The notes under the pieces: generated by a model | Databases searched by the model: none | Told to the model about the DNA's origin: nothing | The model's input: the letters and a program-made list of their open reading frames with translations, nothing else | Assembly (NCBI RefSeq): GCF_008477545.1 | Contig: NZ_VORA01000007.1 | Coordinates: 62,001-126,000, forward strand | Reading direction: 5' to 3' | Length of the DNA: 64,000 nt | Source of the DNA: Roseibium aestuarii | Lineage (GTDB): Bacteria > Pseudomonadota > Alphaproteobacteria > Rhizobiales > Stappiaceae | In this document: positions 41,724-50,610 of the stretch, in pieces | Layout: every line of letters begins with the position of its first letter | Position numbering within the stretch: the first letter of the stretch is position 1 | Translations under genes and position numbers: made by a program

Positions 41724-42734
41724 ATGGCCACCGACACCCAGACCATCCGCTGGGGGATTCTCTCGACCGCGAAGATCGGCGTCGAGAAGGTCATCCCGGG
41801 TATCAACCGGTCTGCGACCGGCAAGGCGGTTGCCATTGCCTCCCGCTCGACGGAAAGCGCCCGCAAGGTGGCCGACAGTCTGGGCATCGAAAAGGCCTAT
41901 GGCTCCTACGAGGAGCTGCTGGCGGATCCGGAGATCGACGCGATCTACAATCCGCTGCCGAACCACCTGCATGTGCCGCTGACGCTGCAGGCGGTGACCG
42001 CCGGCAAGCATGTGCTGTGCGAAAAGCCGATCGCGCTCAATGCGGACGAGGCGCGCCAGCTGCTGGCCTTGCCGAAGGACAAGCTGGTGGCGGAAGGCTT
42101 CATGGTGCGAGCCCATCCGCAGTGGGTCCGCGCCCGCGAGATCGTGCGCTCAGGCGAGCTGGGTGAGCTGCGCGCCATCCAGTCCTTCTTCTCCTATTTC
42201 AATGCGGACCCGGCCAATATTCGCAACAATCCGGAGATCGGCGGCGGTGCCCTGCTCGACATCGGCTGCTACCCGATGGTGACCGGGCGCTATTTCTTCG
42301 AGGATGAGCCGAAGCGGGTCGTGTCGCTGATCGACCGGGACGCGCGTTTCGGAACCGACATCCTGTCGAGCGCGGTCCTGGACTTCGGCGGCGGCCGCCG
42401 TCTCGATTTCACGGTCTCCACCCAGCTCGTCCCCTATCAGCGGGTCAATCTCTTCGGCACGAAGAAGCGGCTGGAGATCGTCATTCCCTTCAATGCGCCT
42501 CAGGGCTCCGAGACCGTGCTGCGGCTCGACGACGGGTCCCAGCTGGGTGACGTCTCGGCTCAGGCGGAGACCGTCGGCGCGGCCGATCAGTATGCGGAGC
42601 TGGTGGATGTGTTCGGCCGGGCCATCCGTGGCGAGATCGATCTGCCCTACGGGCCGGCGGATGCGGTCCAGAACATGGCGATCCTGGATGCCATGTTTGC
42701 CTCCGAGAAGACCGGGGGCTGGGTGGATCTCTGA
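41724..42734 (+). CDS. Gfo/Idh/MocA family NAD(P)-dependent oxidoreductase
   Basis: A 336-residue sugar- or inositol-type dehydrogenase. The N-terminal Rossmann fold (WGILSTAKIGVEKVIPGI, AIASRSTESARKVAD) includes YNPLPNHLHVPLTLQA and the catalytic-Lys motif CEKPIAL. The C-terminal Gfo/Idh domain has EGFMVRAHPQW, GGGALLDIGCYPM and a D-rich strand set. Substrate not predictable. AGGAGGAG lies just upstream of ATG 41724. Downstream is a strong bidirectional terminator. Confidence 0.93.
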   Translation: MATDTQTIRWGILSTAKIGVEKVIPGINRSATGKAVAIASRSTESARKVADSLGIEKAYGSYEELLADPEIDAIYNPLPNHLHVPLTLQAVTAGKHVLCEKPIALNADEARQLLALPKDKLVAEGFMVRAHPQWVRAREIVRSGELGELRAIQSFFSYFNADPANIRNNPEIGGGALLDIGCYPMVTGRYFFEDEPKRVVSLIDRDARFGTDILSSAVLDFGGGRRLDFTVSTQLVPYQRVNLFGTKKRLEIVIPFNAPQGSETVLRLDDGSQLGDVSAQAETVGAADQYAELVDVFGRAIRGEIDLPYGPADAVQNMAILDAMFASEKTGGWVDL

Positions 42735-42771
42735 TCCGCTTCGAGCCGCTGAACGAGCTTCAGACAAACAA

Positions 42772-42798
42772 AAAAACCCCGCCAGTGGCGGGGTTTTT
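42772..42798. terminator. Bidirectional terminator between the Gfo/Idh gene and infC
   Basis: A 12-bp stem (42772-42783 with 42787-42798), AAAAACCCCGCC against GGCGGGGTTTTT, with a 3-base loop. T-runs result on both strands, fitting its place between convergent genes. Confidence 0.95.
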
Positions 42799-42846
42799 CG
42801 TAGCTCGGCAGATCAGCCGATCAGAGGCCTGAGCCCGGCAGCGCGA

Positions 42847-43386
42847 TCACTTGATCGGCGCCAGGATCATCACCATCTGGCGGCCTTCGAGGCGCGGCGC
42901 GGATTCGCACTTGGCGATTTCCGCGGTTTCTTCCCGGACCTTGTTGAGCAGGTTCATGCCCAGGTCCTGGTGGGCCATTTCACGGCCACGGAAGCGAAGA
43001 GTAACCTTGACCTTGTCGCCTTCGTCAAAGAACCGCAGCATCGCGCGCATCTTCACGTCATAGTCATGCGTGTCGATGTTGGGACGCATCTTGATCTCCT
43101 TGATCTCGACGGTCTTCTGCTTCTTTCGCGCTTCGGATGCCTTCTTCTGGGACTGGTACTTAAACCGGCCATAGTCCAGAATCTTGCAAACCGGAGGCTG
43201 GGCGTTGGGCTGAATCTCGACCAGGTCCAGGCCAGCTTCCATCGCGATGTCCATGGCTTCATCCGTCAGCACGATGCCGCGGTTGTTGCCTTCATGATCG
43301 ATCAGCTGGACTTCGCGAACGCGAATTTCTTGGTTTGTGCGCGGGCCATCCTTTGTAAGTGGCGGGGCGCGGAACGGACGGCGAAT
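42847..43386 (-). CDS. infC: Translation initiation factor IF-3, AUU start codon
   Basis: A 179-residue IF-3. Both lobes are complete: an N-terminal domain reading [20 protein letters not shown] and then [15 protein letters not shown], a Lys-rich linker ([17 protein letters not shown]), and a C-terminal domain with [15 protein letters not shown] and [14 protein letters not shown]. Initiation from the first ATG/GTG/TTG in the frame would remove the first 38 residues, including conserved N-domain sequence. Reading back, the frame begins at ATT 43384-43386 with GAGGAG 9 bases upstream, the rare start known from infC autoregulation. rpmI and rplT do not follow; the next gene is convergent. Confidence 0.96.
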   Translation of the reverse strand: MRRPFRAPPLTKDGPRTNQEIRVREVQLIDHEGNNRGIVLTDEAMDIAMEAGLDLVEIQPNAQPPVCKILDYGRFKYQSQKKASEARKKQKTVEIKEIKMRPNIDTHDYDVKMRAMLRFFDEGDKVKVTLRFRGREMAHQDLGMNLLNKVREETAEIAKCESAPRLEGRQMVMILAPIK

Positions 43387-43707
43387 GGTCGCTATCTCCT
43401 CTGTTGTTTCGGATCGAGCTGGGGAGGCCGAAAGATGTCAGCACATCCTCTGCTCACAGCCCCTTGTGAAAATGCGTTGAAGGGCTCGCGTTCTTGTCGC
43501 GAGGCGCCACGCTTCATCACCGCTGGGACAGGGCGGAAAAATCCAGCGAAAGTGGCAAAAAGTCAACCGAAAACCTTGGCTCGCCCCGCGACCGAACCCC
43601 GCATTCATGTATGGGCCCCTGTAATGCGGGTGGAAAAGGCATCGCTTTCACCTGTTTGCGTCCTGGGGTAAACCGGAGACCGAAGAAGAGGTTCCGGGAT
43701 TTCGACA
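43387..43707. other. Upstream and leader region of infC
   Basis: No gene supported. On the minus strand TTGACT at 43566-43561 is a -35 candidate, with only a weak -10 (GATTTT) 17 bases on. Two hairpins lie in the putative infC leader: AGCCCCTT/AAGGGCT (about 43459-43487) and CTCGCG/CGCGAG just after it, near 43486-43504. A long structured leader would suit translational control of infC, but this is inference. Confidence 0.35.
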
Positions 43708-44166
43708 ATGATCAATGGACGCATGCTGACCCTGCAGCTCCTGCGCAGTGCGGTCGGCTTCATCGCCGGGCTTGTGAGTGGCGGCGGTTTTCTGGCCTGG
43801 AGCTTCTTTTCCGGCGCGACCGCCGATGGGGACCCGGTGGTGGTCGTGACCATCGTGGGCACTGCGCTGGTCTCGGCGTCGGTGATCGGCGCCTCGCTGT
43901 TTCTTCCGGCGGTCCTGCTCGTGACGGTGGCGGAGATCGCGTCCCTGCGCAGCCTTGTCTATCACGTGGGCGCGGGCGGACTTCTGGCTTTCGGTCTCTG
44001 GATGCTCGGACCGGATGGGGCACGCTCTCAGACCGATGCGCTGACGAGCGCGGGCAGCATCGTGCTGGCGGCCGGCTTCATCGGAGGTGCCGCCTACTGG
44101 CTGCTCGCCGGGCGGTCTTCCGGGTGCTGGAAGACCCTGCCGCGGGACAACTCAGCGACTGACTAG
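43708..44166 (+). CDS. Small four-helix membrane protein, unknown
   Basis: A 152-residue protein with four hydrophobic helices: SAVGFIAGLVSGGGFLAWSF, VVVVTIVGTALVSASVIG running into LFLPAVLLVTVAEIA, HVGAGGLLAFGLWML and IVLAAGFIGGAAYWLLAG. A short charged C terminus ends TLPRDNSATD. No family recognised. The last 4 bases overlap the 3' end of the convergent YkvA-family gene. Confidence 0.6.
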   Translation: MINGRMLTLQLLRSAVGFIAGLVSGGGFLAWSFFSGATADGDPVVVVTIVGTALVSASVIGASLFLPAVLLVTVAEIASLRSLVYHVGAGGLLAFGLWMLGPDGARSQTDALTSAGSIVLAAGFIGGAAYWLLAGRSSGCWKTLPRDNSATD

Positions 44167-44594
44167 CGCGTCGGGACCTCGGCTGCGCGCGAGACGTCGA
44201 TCTCCTCGCGGGCCAGCGCGTCGCGGGCCTTGTCCCGGTGCTCGGGCTTGATGTGTCCGCGAATGGCCGAGAGGGCTGCAAGCAGCACCGTGGCGTCATC
44301 GCCGAAGCCCAGGCCCAGGATGAAATCCGGCACCGCATCCAGCGGCAGGACAAAATACGCAAGGGCCGCCGTGACGGTCCAGCGGACGCGGGCCGGTGTG
44401 GCCGGGTCGCGCAGGCAGTAATAGGCCGCAAGCACTTCGTCGAGGAAGGGGATCTGGCGGGAAGCCTTGCGGGCTGTGCGGAAGACACCGTCCCGGATGC
44501 GGCGCAGCTGGGACTCCTGCGAGCCAAGGCGCGCGGGGTCGAAATCCACGTCGTCGAACAGGTCTTCCGGGGTTGTCTGGCTCTGTCTGGTCAT
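44163..44594 (-). CDS. YkvA family (DUF1232) protein
   Basis: A 143-residue protein whose DUF1232 core is at about residues 50-100 (IPFLDEVLAAYYCLRDPATPA, AYFVLPLDAVPDFILGLGFGDDA, VLLAAL), a membrane-associated helical hairpin of unknown function. ATG 44594 was chosen, but it lies directly behind the mcd terminator and lacks a ribosome binding site. A GTG at 44669, giving 25 more residues, is an alternative that would place the terminator inside the gene. Confidence 0.85.
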   Translation of the reverse strand: MTRQSQTTPEDLFDDVDFDPARLGSQESQLRRIRDGVFRTARKASRQIPFLDEVLAAYYCLRDPATPARVRWTVTAALAYFVLPLDAVPDFILGLGFGDDATVLLAALSAIRGHIKPEHRDKARDALAREEIDVSRAAEVPTR

Positions 44595-44600
44595 GACAGG

Positions 44601-44638
44601 AAAAATGGGGTGGCCGCCATTTGGTTGCAAGCCACCCC
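44601..44638 (-). terminator. Rho-independent terminator of mcd
   Basis: On the minus strand an 8-bp stem GGGGTGGC/GCCACCCC (44638-44631 with 44614-44607) and a 16-base loop are followed by ATTTTT. It ends 7 bases before the YkvA-family ATG, so it could also gate read-through into that gene. Confidence 0.75.
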
Positions 44639-44680
44639 GAATTTCCTTGCGTTCGAGCGCGTCTGGCACGCCCGAACGGC

Positions 44681-46381
44681 TTATTGCAGGCCGCGGGTTT
44701 CCAGAATACGGCGGGCAATCACCTGAGCCTGGATCTCGCCGGCGCCTTCGAAGATGTTCAGAATGCGGGCATCGCAGAGCACGCGGGAGATCTGATACTC
44801 CAGCGCAAAGCCATTGCCGCCATGGATCTGCAGGGCATTGTCGGCAGCGGCCCAGGCAACGCGGGCACCGAGCAGCTTGGCCATGCCGGCTTCCAGATCG
44901 CAGCGGCGGCCGGAGTCCTTTTCGCGGGCGGAGAAATAGGTGAGCTGGCGGGCCACCATCACTTCCATGGCCATCATGGCGAGCTTGTCGGACACGCGCG
45001 GGAAGGCGACCAGGGGCTTGCCGAACTGGATCCGCTCCTCCGCATAGCGCAGGCCGAGATCGAGGGCGTTCTGCGCCACGCCGAGGGCGCGGGCTGCCGT
45101 CTGGATGCGGGCGCCTTCGAAGGTCTGCATGAGCTGCTTGAAGCCCTGTCCCTCTTCGCCGCCGAGGAGGTTTTCCGCCTTCACCTCGAAGCCGTCGAAG
45201 CTGATCTCATATTCCTTCATGCCGCGATAGCCCAGAACCTCGATCTCGCCGCCGGACATGCCCTGCGCCGGGAAGGGATCCGCGTCGGTGCCGCGCGGCT
45301 TTTCGGCCAGGAACATGGACAGGCCCTTGTAGCCGGGCTCTTCCGGGTTGGTGCGGGTCAGCAGGGTCATCACGTCGGCACGGACCGGATGGGTGATCCA
45401 GGTCTTGTTGCCGGTGACCTTGTAGACGTCTCCGTCCCGCACGGCGCGGGTCTTGAGCGAGGCCAGGTCGGAACCGGTATTGGGCTCGGTGAAGACGGCG
45501 GTGGGCAGGATTTCGCCGGAGGCGATCAGCGGCAGCCACTTGGCCTTCTGCTCCTCGGTGCCGCCGCACAGGATCAGCTCGGCGGCGATCTCGGAGCGGG
45601 TGCCGAGGGAGCCGACACCGATATAGGCGCGGGACAGCTCTTCGGAGACCACGCACATGCTTTCCTTGCCGAGGCCGAGCCCGCCGAATTCTTCCGGAAT
45701 GGTCAGGCCGAAGACCCCGAGCTCGGCCATCTCGGCGATGACCTCGAGGGGGATGTAGTCGTTGGCGAGGTGCCATTCGTGGGCGAAGGGGGTGACGCGG
45801 GCTTCCGCGAACTTGCGCATTTCCTCGCGGATCTGTTCGTAGGTGTCTTCAAGCGCGCTGTCGCCGAAGGTCGAGCGGCCGGCCTGCTGGCGGATCAGCC
45901 CGGTCAGCGTCTGGCGCAGCTCGGGCGTTGCGCCGGAGGCGATCAGGTCATCGATGACATCGGTGCGGATGCGGGCCATGTCGTCGGCGGTGAGGAAGAG
46001 GTCCTGCGGCCGGATGAACTCGCCCTGGTTCATCGGGATCCCGCCGAAGATCTGGGCCAGATATTCGGCAAAGGCCAGTCGGATGATGAGCGTTTCCAGC
46101 TCCGAGCCCCGGCCTTCCGCGGCCAGTCTCTCGCCGTAGGCGGCCATCTGGCGCAGGGCTTCCACATAGGTGGCGAGCCAGGCAAGACCATGCGTGGCCT
46201 TCTGGTGCTCTTCCATCAGGGAGGCGGACAGCTTGCCATCGCGGGTCACGGTCTCGCGCACGCGGGCGGCGGCCAGATCGAGAAGGCCGTCCAGAGCTTC
46301 CAGCGCCAGGGCGGTTGCGGTTTCGAGTGCGGGCTGATGCGGTCTTGCCATTGTCGCTTCCGGGGCTTCTGCCATGGACAC
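44681..46381 (-). CDS. mcd: (2S)-methylsuccinyl-CoA dehydrogenase
   Basis: Oxidises methylsuccinyl-CoA to mesaconyl-CoA in the ethylmalonyl-CoA pathway for acetyl-CoA assimilation. At 566 residues it is longer than ordinary acyl-CoA dehydrogenases (about 380). The N-terminal 165 or so residues form the extra helical domain seen in Mcd (HQKATHGLAWLATYVEALRQM, FGGIPMNQGEFIRPQDL). The dehydrogenase core follows: FTEPNTGSDLASLKT, KTWITHPVRADV, QIHGGNGFALEYQISRVLCD. GTG 46381 is favoured because AGGAGG lies 8 bases before it; ATG 46375 is the alternative. Other pathway genes are not in the window. Confidence 0.88.
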   Translation of the reverse strand: MSMAEAPEATMARPHQPALETATALALEALDGLLDLAAARVRETVTRDGKLSASLMEEHQKATHGLAWLATYVEALRQMAAYGERLAAEGRGSELETLIIRLAFAEYLAQIFGGIPMNQGEFIRPQDLFLTADDMARIRTDVIDDLIASGATPELRQTLTGLIRQQAGRSTFGDSALEDTYEQIREEMRKFAEARVTPFAHEWHLANDYIPLEVIAEMAELGVFGLTIPEEFGGLGLGKESMCVVSEELSRAYIGVGSLGTRSEIAAELILCGGTEEQKAKWLPLIASGEILPTAVFTEPNTGSDLASLKTRAVRDGDVYKVTGNKTWITHPVRADVMTLLTRTNPEEPGYKGLSMFLAEKPRGTDADPFPAQGMSGGEIEVLGYRGMKEYEISFDGFEVKAENLLGGEEGQGFKQLMQTFEGARIQTAARALGVAQNALDLGLRYAEERIQFGKPLVAFPRVSDKLAMMAMEVMVARQLTYFSAREKDSGRRCDLEAGMAKLLGARVAWAAADNALQIHGGNGFALEYQISRVLCDARILNIFEGAGEIQAQVIARRILETRGLQ

Positions 46382-46592
46382 CGTGACTTCCTCCTCAAGG
46401 TCTCAGCTTCCGTAAAGGTCAGCATGTTGCGATGCAGCAGCGGCTTTGTCGAGCGCGTTCTTCTTGGTCTTTCGGAGGGGCCGGGAAACCTCTGACGACC
46501 CTTTCCGGGAGCGATGCAGCCCCTGCGGGAAATCGAGTGCAACCGCCCGTGGAAGGCTTGCATTTTGACGCCGGGGCCTGTCTGATCCGGGA

Positions 46593-47447
46593 ATGACAGG
46601 CCAGACGAGATTTCGCGCCATCTATCAAGTGCTTCGTGATGCACTGGGGCATTTCAGCCGGGATGATGGCTATGCCATGGCCAGCCATGTGGCCCTGTCC
46701 GGCCTGTTGGCGCTCTTTCCCTTGCTGATCTTCATTGCGGCGCTGACCGGTTTCCTCGGGCTTCAGGGTGTGGCCGATCAGGTCTCCGACCTGCTGTTCG
46801 AGGCCTGGCCAGAGGATGTGGCGGCCCCCGTGGTCGACGAGATCCATCAGGTGCTGACGGTGCCGCGCACGGACCTGCTGACCTTCGGCGTGATCACCGC
46901 GCTCTGGTTTGCGTCTAACGGGCTCGAGGCCATGCGGACGGCGCTGAACCGGGCCTACCGGCGGCGCGAGACCCGGTCGCTCATCGTGCTGCGGATCCAG
47001 TCGCTGGCGCTCGTCGTTCTCGGGGCCATCGTGCTGATCGGCTACACGTTCCTGGTGGTTCTGGCGCCTCTGGTCATCGAGGCGGTGGTCAGCCGCATTC
47101 CCGGCGTGGAAACGGTGCTGCGGTCCTTCGACCTGGTGCGCCTTGCCGTGGCCGGTAGCCTGTTGCTGGTTGGGCTGATCCTGACCCACCTTCTGCTTCC
47201 GGCCGGTCACCGGCGCTTCATGGAGATCCTGCCGGGCGTGCTGGCCACCATGGTCATGTGGATGATGCTGGGCAGTCTCTTCGGCGCCTATCTCGCCAAT
47301 TTCGCCAATTATGTGTCGACCTATGGCGGGTTGGGCGGGATCATGTCCGCCCTGGTCTTCCTCTACATCTGCTCCATGGCCTTCATTCTGGGCGGCGAGC
47401 TGAACGCCGCCCTGATCCGGCAGAAGGTCATCGCGCGCGCCGCCTGA
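46593..47447 (+). CDS. YihY/BrkB family membrane protein
   Basis: A 284-residue inner-membrane protein with six helices. Family signature: DDGYAMASHVALSGLLALFPLLIF near residues 24-47, ITALWFASNGLEAMRTALNRAYRRRE, LLLPAGHRRFMEILPGVLATMVMW, and the end LGGIMSALVFLYICSMAFILGGELNA. Once misnamed as ribonuclease BN; the true role is unknown. It is divergent from mcd, and its stop is 4 bases from that of the convergent EamA gene. Confidence 0.95.
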   Translation: MTGQTRFRAIYQVLRDALGHFSRDDGYAMASHVALSGLLALFPLLIFIAALTGFLGLQGVADQVSDLLFEAWPEDVAAPVVDEIHQVLTVPRTDLLTFGVITALWFASNGLEAMRTALNRAYRRRETRSLIVLRIQSLALVVLGAIVLIGYTFLVVLAPLVIEAVVSRIPGVETVLRSFDLVRLAVAGSLLLVGLILTHLLLPAGHRRFMEILPGVLATMVMWMMLGSLFGAYLANFANYVSTYGGLGGIMSALVFLYICSMAFILGGELNAALIRQKVIARAA

Positions 47448-47451
47448 TGCC

Positions 47452-48324
47452 TCAGCGCGGCTTCAGGCGGATGATCACGACAGCCAGAGCCACAAGGGCC
47501 ATGCCGGCCAGCTGCAGGGGCGCCAGGGTTTCGCCGAAGAGCAGATAGCTCTCGATGCTTGTCGCCACGGGGACGAGATAGAAGAGCGAGGAGACCTGAG
47601 ACACCGCCCCGCGCCGGATGAGGATCATCAGCAGCAGGATCGCGCCGACCGACAGGACCAGCACCAGCCAGCCGAGCGCGAAGATGAATTCGCCGGTCCA
47701 GGCGACCTCCCAGGGTTCAAGAAGGCAGAGCGGCAGCGTCACGATCAGCGCACCCACATATTGCCAGACCGTGGTGGAGATCAGATCTGCTTCCCGGATC
47801 GCGCGCTTCTGGTAGACGGTGCCGAAGCTGATGGCGGCCACCGCCAGCGCCACCGCCGCGATCTCCGCCGAGCGCAGGGCAATGTGCTCCAGGTCGATGC
47901 CCGGCGCGAGGACGAGGAAGACCCCGGCCAGACCCATGGCCAGGCCCGCCGCATGTCTGCGGTCGAGAGCTTCTCCCAGAAGCAGGGCGGCGAAGAGGGT
48001 GCTGATGACCGGCTGAAGGCCGACGATGATGGCGGTCATTCCCGCTGGCAGGCCATTGTCGATGGCCCAGAAGACCCCGCCCAGATAGACTCCGTGCACG
48101 AGCATGCCGACGAAGATGCTGTTGGCGACGATTGCACGCGACTTCGGCCAGACACTCCCGGCGGCGATGGCCACCAGAGCGAGGATCGGCAGGACGATCA
48201 GGAAGCGCAGGCTGAGGAAGACCATCGGCGGTGCATAAGGCGCCCCCATCTTGGACCCGATGAACCCGGTCGACCAGAGAAGCACGAAGAAAAGCGGCAT
48301 TGCGGAGCGCAGGAGCAGGGACAC
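47452..48324 (-). CDS. EamA/DMT family transporter
   Basis: A 290-residue drug/metabolite transporter with ten helices in two EamA repeats; the second begins around SFGTVYQKRAI. Sequence landmarks: PLFFVLLWSTGFIGSKMGAPYAPP, GLQPVISTLFAALLLGEALDRRH, PVATSIESYLLFGETLAPLQLAGMALV. Substrate unknown; relatives export amino acids or metabolites. GTG 48324 and ATG 48300 are both possible, neither with a clear ribosome binding site. Confidence 0.92.
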   Translation of the reverse strand: MSLLLRSAMPLFFVLLWSTGFIGSKMGAPYAPPMVFLSLRFLIVLPILALVAIAAGSVWPKSRAIVANSIFVGMLVHGVYLGGVFWAIDNGLPAGMTAIIVGLQPVISTLFAALLLGEALDRRHAAGLAMGLAGVFLVLAPGIDLEHIALRSAEIAAVALAVAAISFGTVYQKRAIREADLISTTVWQYVGALIVTLPLCLLEPWEVAWTGEFIFALGWLVLVLSVGAILLLMILIRRGAVSQVSSLFYLVPVATSIESYLLFGETLAPLQLAGMALVALAVVIIRLKPR

Positions 48325-48370
48325 GGTCGGAATGTTCCGTTACTGGTGGCAGGAAGGTGATGTGTTCTTG

Positions 48371-48384
48371 TTCAGCATGCTGAA
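48371..48384. promoter_or_regulatory. 14-bp perfect palindrome between divergent EamA and chemoreceptor genes
   Basis: TTCAGCATGCTGAA reads the same on both strands. It lies 47 bases upstream of the EamA gene and 107 upstream of the chemoreceptor gene in AT-rich sequence, a good position for an operator. The regulator is unknown. Confidence 0.35.
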
Positions 48385-48490
48385 TATTCGTGCATTCTTA
48401 CAATGGCAAGTGCTTGTCCGCTCGAACTTTCCTTAACTTCTTGCGGTCACCATAGGGGAAGAACATTGGGCTAAAAGGTCTGGCACCACG

Positions 48491-50485
48491 ATGCAACTCC
48501 GCTTCCCCTCGCTCGGCCGTCTCTCGGTCAAGACGCGAATTCTCTCCCTCAGCATTCTGACCGCCGGTGGACTGGTGGTTATCGGTTCCGTCTTCTGGTG
48601 GAGCCAGACGGTCGTTGATCAGGCTTTCCGTGAGCAGCGTGCGAGCCTGGATCTGGTCCAGAAGGTTGCCGCCCTGCAGCAGATGACCAATTCCATGCAT
48701 GTGCAGGAAAAGGGATATCTTGCCGTTCCGACCCAGCGGGCCCACGACGCGTTCAAGGCGTCGCTGGACGAGGCGCTTGGGGTCCTGTCGGAAATTGCCG
48801 CCCATCCCCTGGCGGGCGGTGTGTCAGCGGAAATCGCCGACGTGAAGGAGACGCTCGAAGGCGTGGGGAACGCGTTCTCGACCCTGAACGAGACCCAATC
48901 CGCGATCGGCTTCGACAGCACCACCGGACTGCGGGCGATCATGGGGTCGACGGCAACGGAAGCAAGCAAGCGCATCGCCAAGGAAATGAACTTCGGCGGC
49001 GGCCCTGACTTCGAGAAGCTGGCGCGCGCGGTGGCCTTCATTCAGCTGGCGGAAAAGGAATACATCATCGACCATAACGATCTGGCGCTCGGCAATTTCG
49101 AAGTTGCCTACGGACGTTATGAGCGACTGATCAAGAAGGCCTATCTGCCCAACGAGGTGAAGGCCGACATCGAGGGGCGGATCACCGAGTATCGCGCTGC
49201 CTTCAACAGCTACACGGAAAAGCTGGTCGAAAAGGCCCGCTCGGTCGAGCTCCTGGAAAACCTCTTCGATCTGGTGCCGCCGCAGGTGGCGACCCTGAAT
49301 GCAGCGGCGACGCAAGGCGTGACCGAGGCGGAAGCCGATCTCGCCCGGGTGCGCACCCTGTCGACGTCCGTGCTGTCGGTCGTGCTGCTGTCCATGCTGA
49401 TCGGTCTGCCGGCGCTCGCGGTCTTCGTCGGCCGGTCTATCGCCGGTCCTCTGACCAACCTGAGCGCGGCGATGAAGACCCTTGCTGCCGGTGAAACGGA
49501 TGTGCGTCTGCCCCAAACCGTCGGCCGCACCGAGATCACCACCATGGTGGATGCGGTTGCCGTGTTCCGGGACAATGCAATCGAGCGTCAGCGGCTCGCA
49601 GCCGCCTCGGAAGAGGAAAACCGCGAGCGGGATGCCCGTGTCGCCCGGCTGGAAACCCTGATCGGTAATTTCGAGGGAACCGTGAACCAGGCTCTTGCCA
49701 GCCTGGACCGGGCCACCGGCGAATTGACCCAGACCTCCGTTGCGGTGGATGCGGCAGCCGATGACATGACCGAGCAGGCGGAGCAGGCGAGCGCGGCGGT
49801 GATGACCGCGGCGGAGAACGTCAATTCGGCCGCCTCGGCGACCGAAGAGCTCGTGGCGTCCATCAACGAGATCGCCCATCAGGCCAACAAGTCGACGGAA
49901 GTTGCCAAGCAGGCGGTGGAGAGTGCGGGCGAAACTTCGCGCACCATGGCCGAGCTGGCCCGCGCGGCGGATCGGATCGGCGAGGTGATGAAACTCATTC
50001 GCGACATTGCCGACCAGACCAACCTGCTGGCGCTGAATGCCACGATCGAGGCGGCGCGTGCCGGCGAAGCGGGCAAGGGCTTTGCCGTCGTTGCGGCGGA
50101 AGTGAAGCAGCTGGCCGACCAGACCTCCAAGGCCACCGAAGACATCGCCAATCAGGTGGCCGCGATCCAGGGCTCCTCGAGCCAGGCGTCTCAGGCCATC
50201 GAGCAGGTGGATGCGATCATCCGCCAGATGGAAGGGCTTGCCGCAAGCGTTGCCAGCGCCGTCGTGCAGCAGGATGCGGCCGTTCAGTCCATCTCGCGCA
50301 ACGTGACGGATGCCTCCGACCGGTCGAACGAAGGGGCCACGCGCATGAACGCGGTTGGCGAGGCAACCCGCCACGCCCGGGCGACGGGCGCGGAAGTGGA
50401 GCGGCTGGCCAGCATGCTCAGCGATCAGGCGGGCTTGATCCGCAGCGAGATCGCAACCTTCCTCGACGGGGTGCGCGCGGCCTGA
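48491..50485 (+). CDS. Methyl-accepting chemotaxis protein
   Basis: A 664-residue transmembrane chemoreceptor. TM1 is at about residues 18-38 ([20 protein letters not shown]). A helical periplasmic sensor of about 250 residues follows, then TM2 at about 290-312 ([21 protein letters not shown]), a HAMP domain (about 313-365) and the signalling domain to the end. The hairpin tip is recognisable in [24 protein letters not shown], followed by [19 protein letters not shown]. There is no C-terminal CheR/CheB tether pentapeptide. The ligand is unknown. No other chemotaxis genes are nearby. Confidence 0.95.
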   Translation: MQLRFPSLGRLSVKTRILSLSILTAGGLVVIGSVFWWSQTVVDQAFREQRASLDLVQKVAALQQMTNSMHVQEKGYLAVPTQRAHDAFKASLDEALGVLSEIAAHPLAGGVSAEIADVKETLEGVGNAFSTLNETQSAIGFDSTTGLRAIMGSTATEASKRIAKEMNFGGGPDFEKLARAVAFIQLAEKEYIIDHNDLALGNFEVAYGRYERLIKKAYLPNEVKADIEGRITEYRAAFNSYTEKLVEKARSVELLENLFDLVPPQVATLNAAATQGVTEAEADLARVRTLSTSVLSVVLLSMLIGLPALAVFVGRSIAGPLTNLSAAMKTLAAGETDVRLPQTVGRTEITTMVDAVAVFRDNAIERQRLAAASEEENRERDARVARLETLIGNFEGTVNQALASLDRATGELTQTSVAVDAAADDMTEQAEQASAAVMTAAENVNSAASATEELVASINEIAHQANKSTEVAKQAVESAGETSRTMAELARAADRIGEVMKLIRDIADQTNLLALNATIEAARAGEAGKGFAVVAAEVKQLADQTSKATEDIANQVAAIQGSSSQASQAIEQVDAIIRQMEGLAASVASAVVQQDAAVQSISRNVTDASDRSNEGATRMNAVGEATRHARATGAEVERLASMLSDQAGLIRSEIATFLDGVRAA

Positions 50486-50512
50486 TTTTCGCGCGATTCA
50501 TTATGGAAAACA

Positions 50513-50541
50513 GGGCGCCGCATGATTCGCATGCGGCGCCC
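50513..50541 (+). terminator. Terminator of the chemoreceptor gene
   Basis: A perfect 12-bp GC stem (50513-50524 with 50530-50541) with a 5-base loop, 28 bases after the stop. The tail GCTTCGTCTCT lacks a strong T-run. Confidence 0.6.
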
Positions 50542-50610
50542 GCTTCGTCTCTGGCGCTCGCAACAGCAGAGTGCTAGGCAATTGCGGGCTAAATCCAGAT
50601 GGGGGGCACC

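Noticed and set aside
42847-43272. A 141-residue IF-3 from the first standard start
   Set aside because: It would remove conserved N-domain sequence that continues in frame up to the ATT start.
46382-46592. A TTTGCAAA-type propionyl/acetate regulator site upstream of mcd
   Set aside because: No TTTGCAAA was found in the mcd promoter region.
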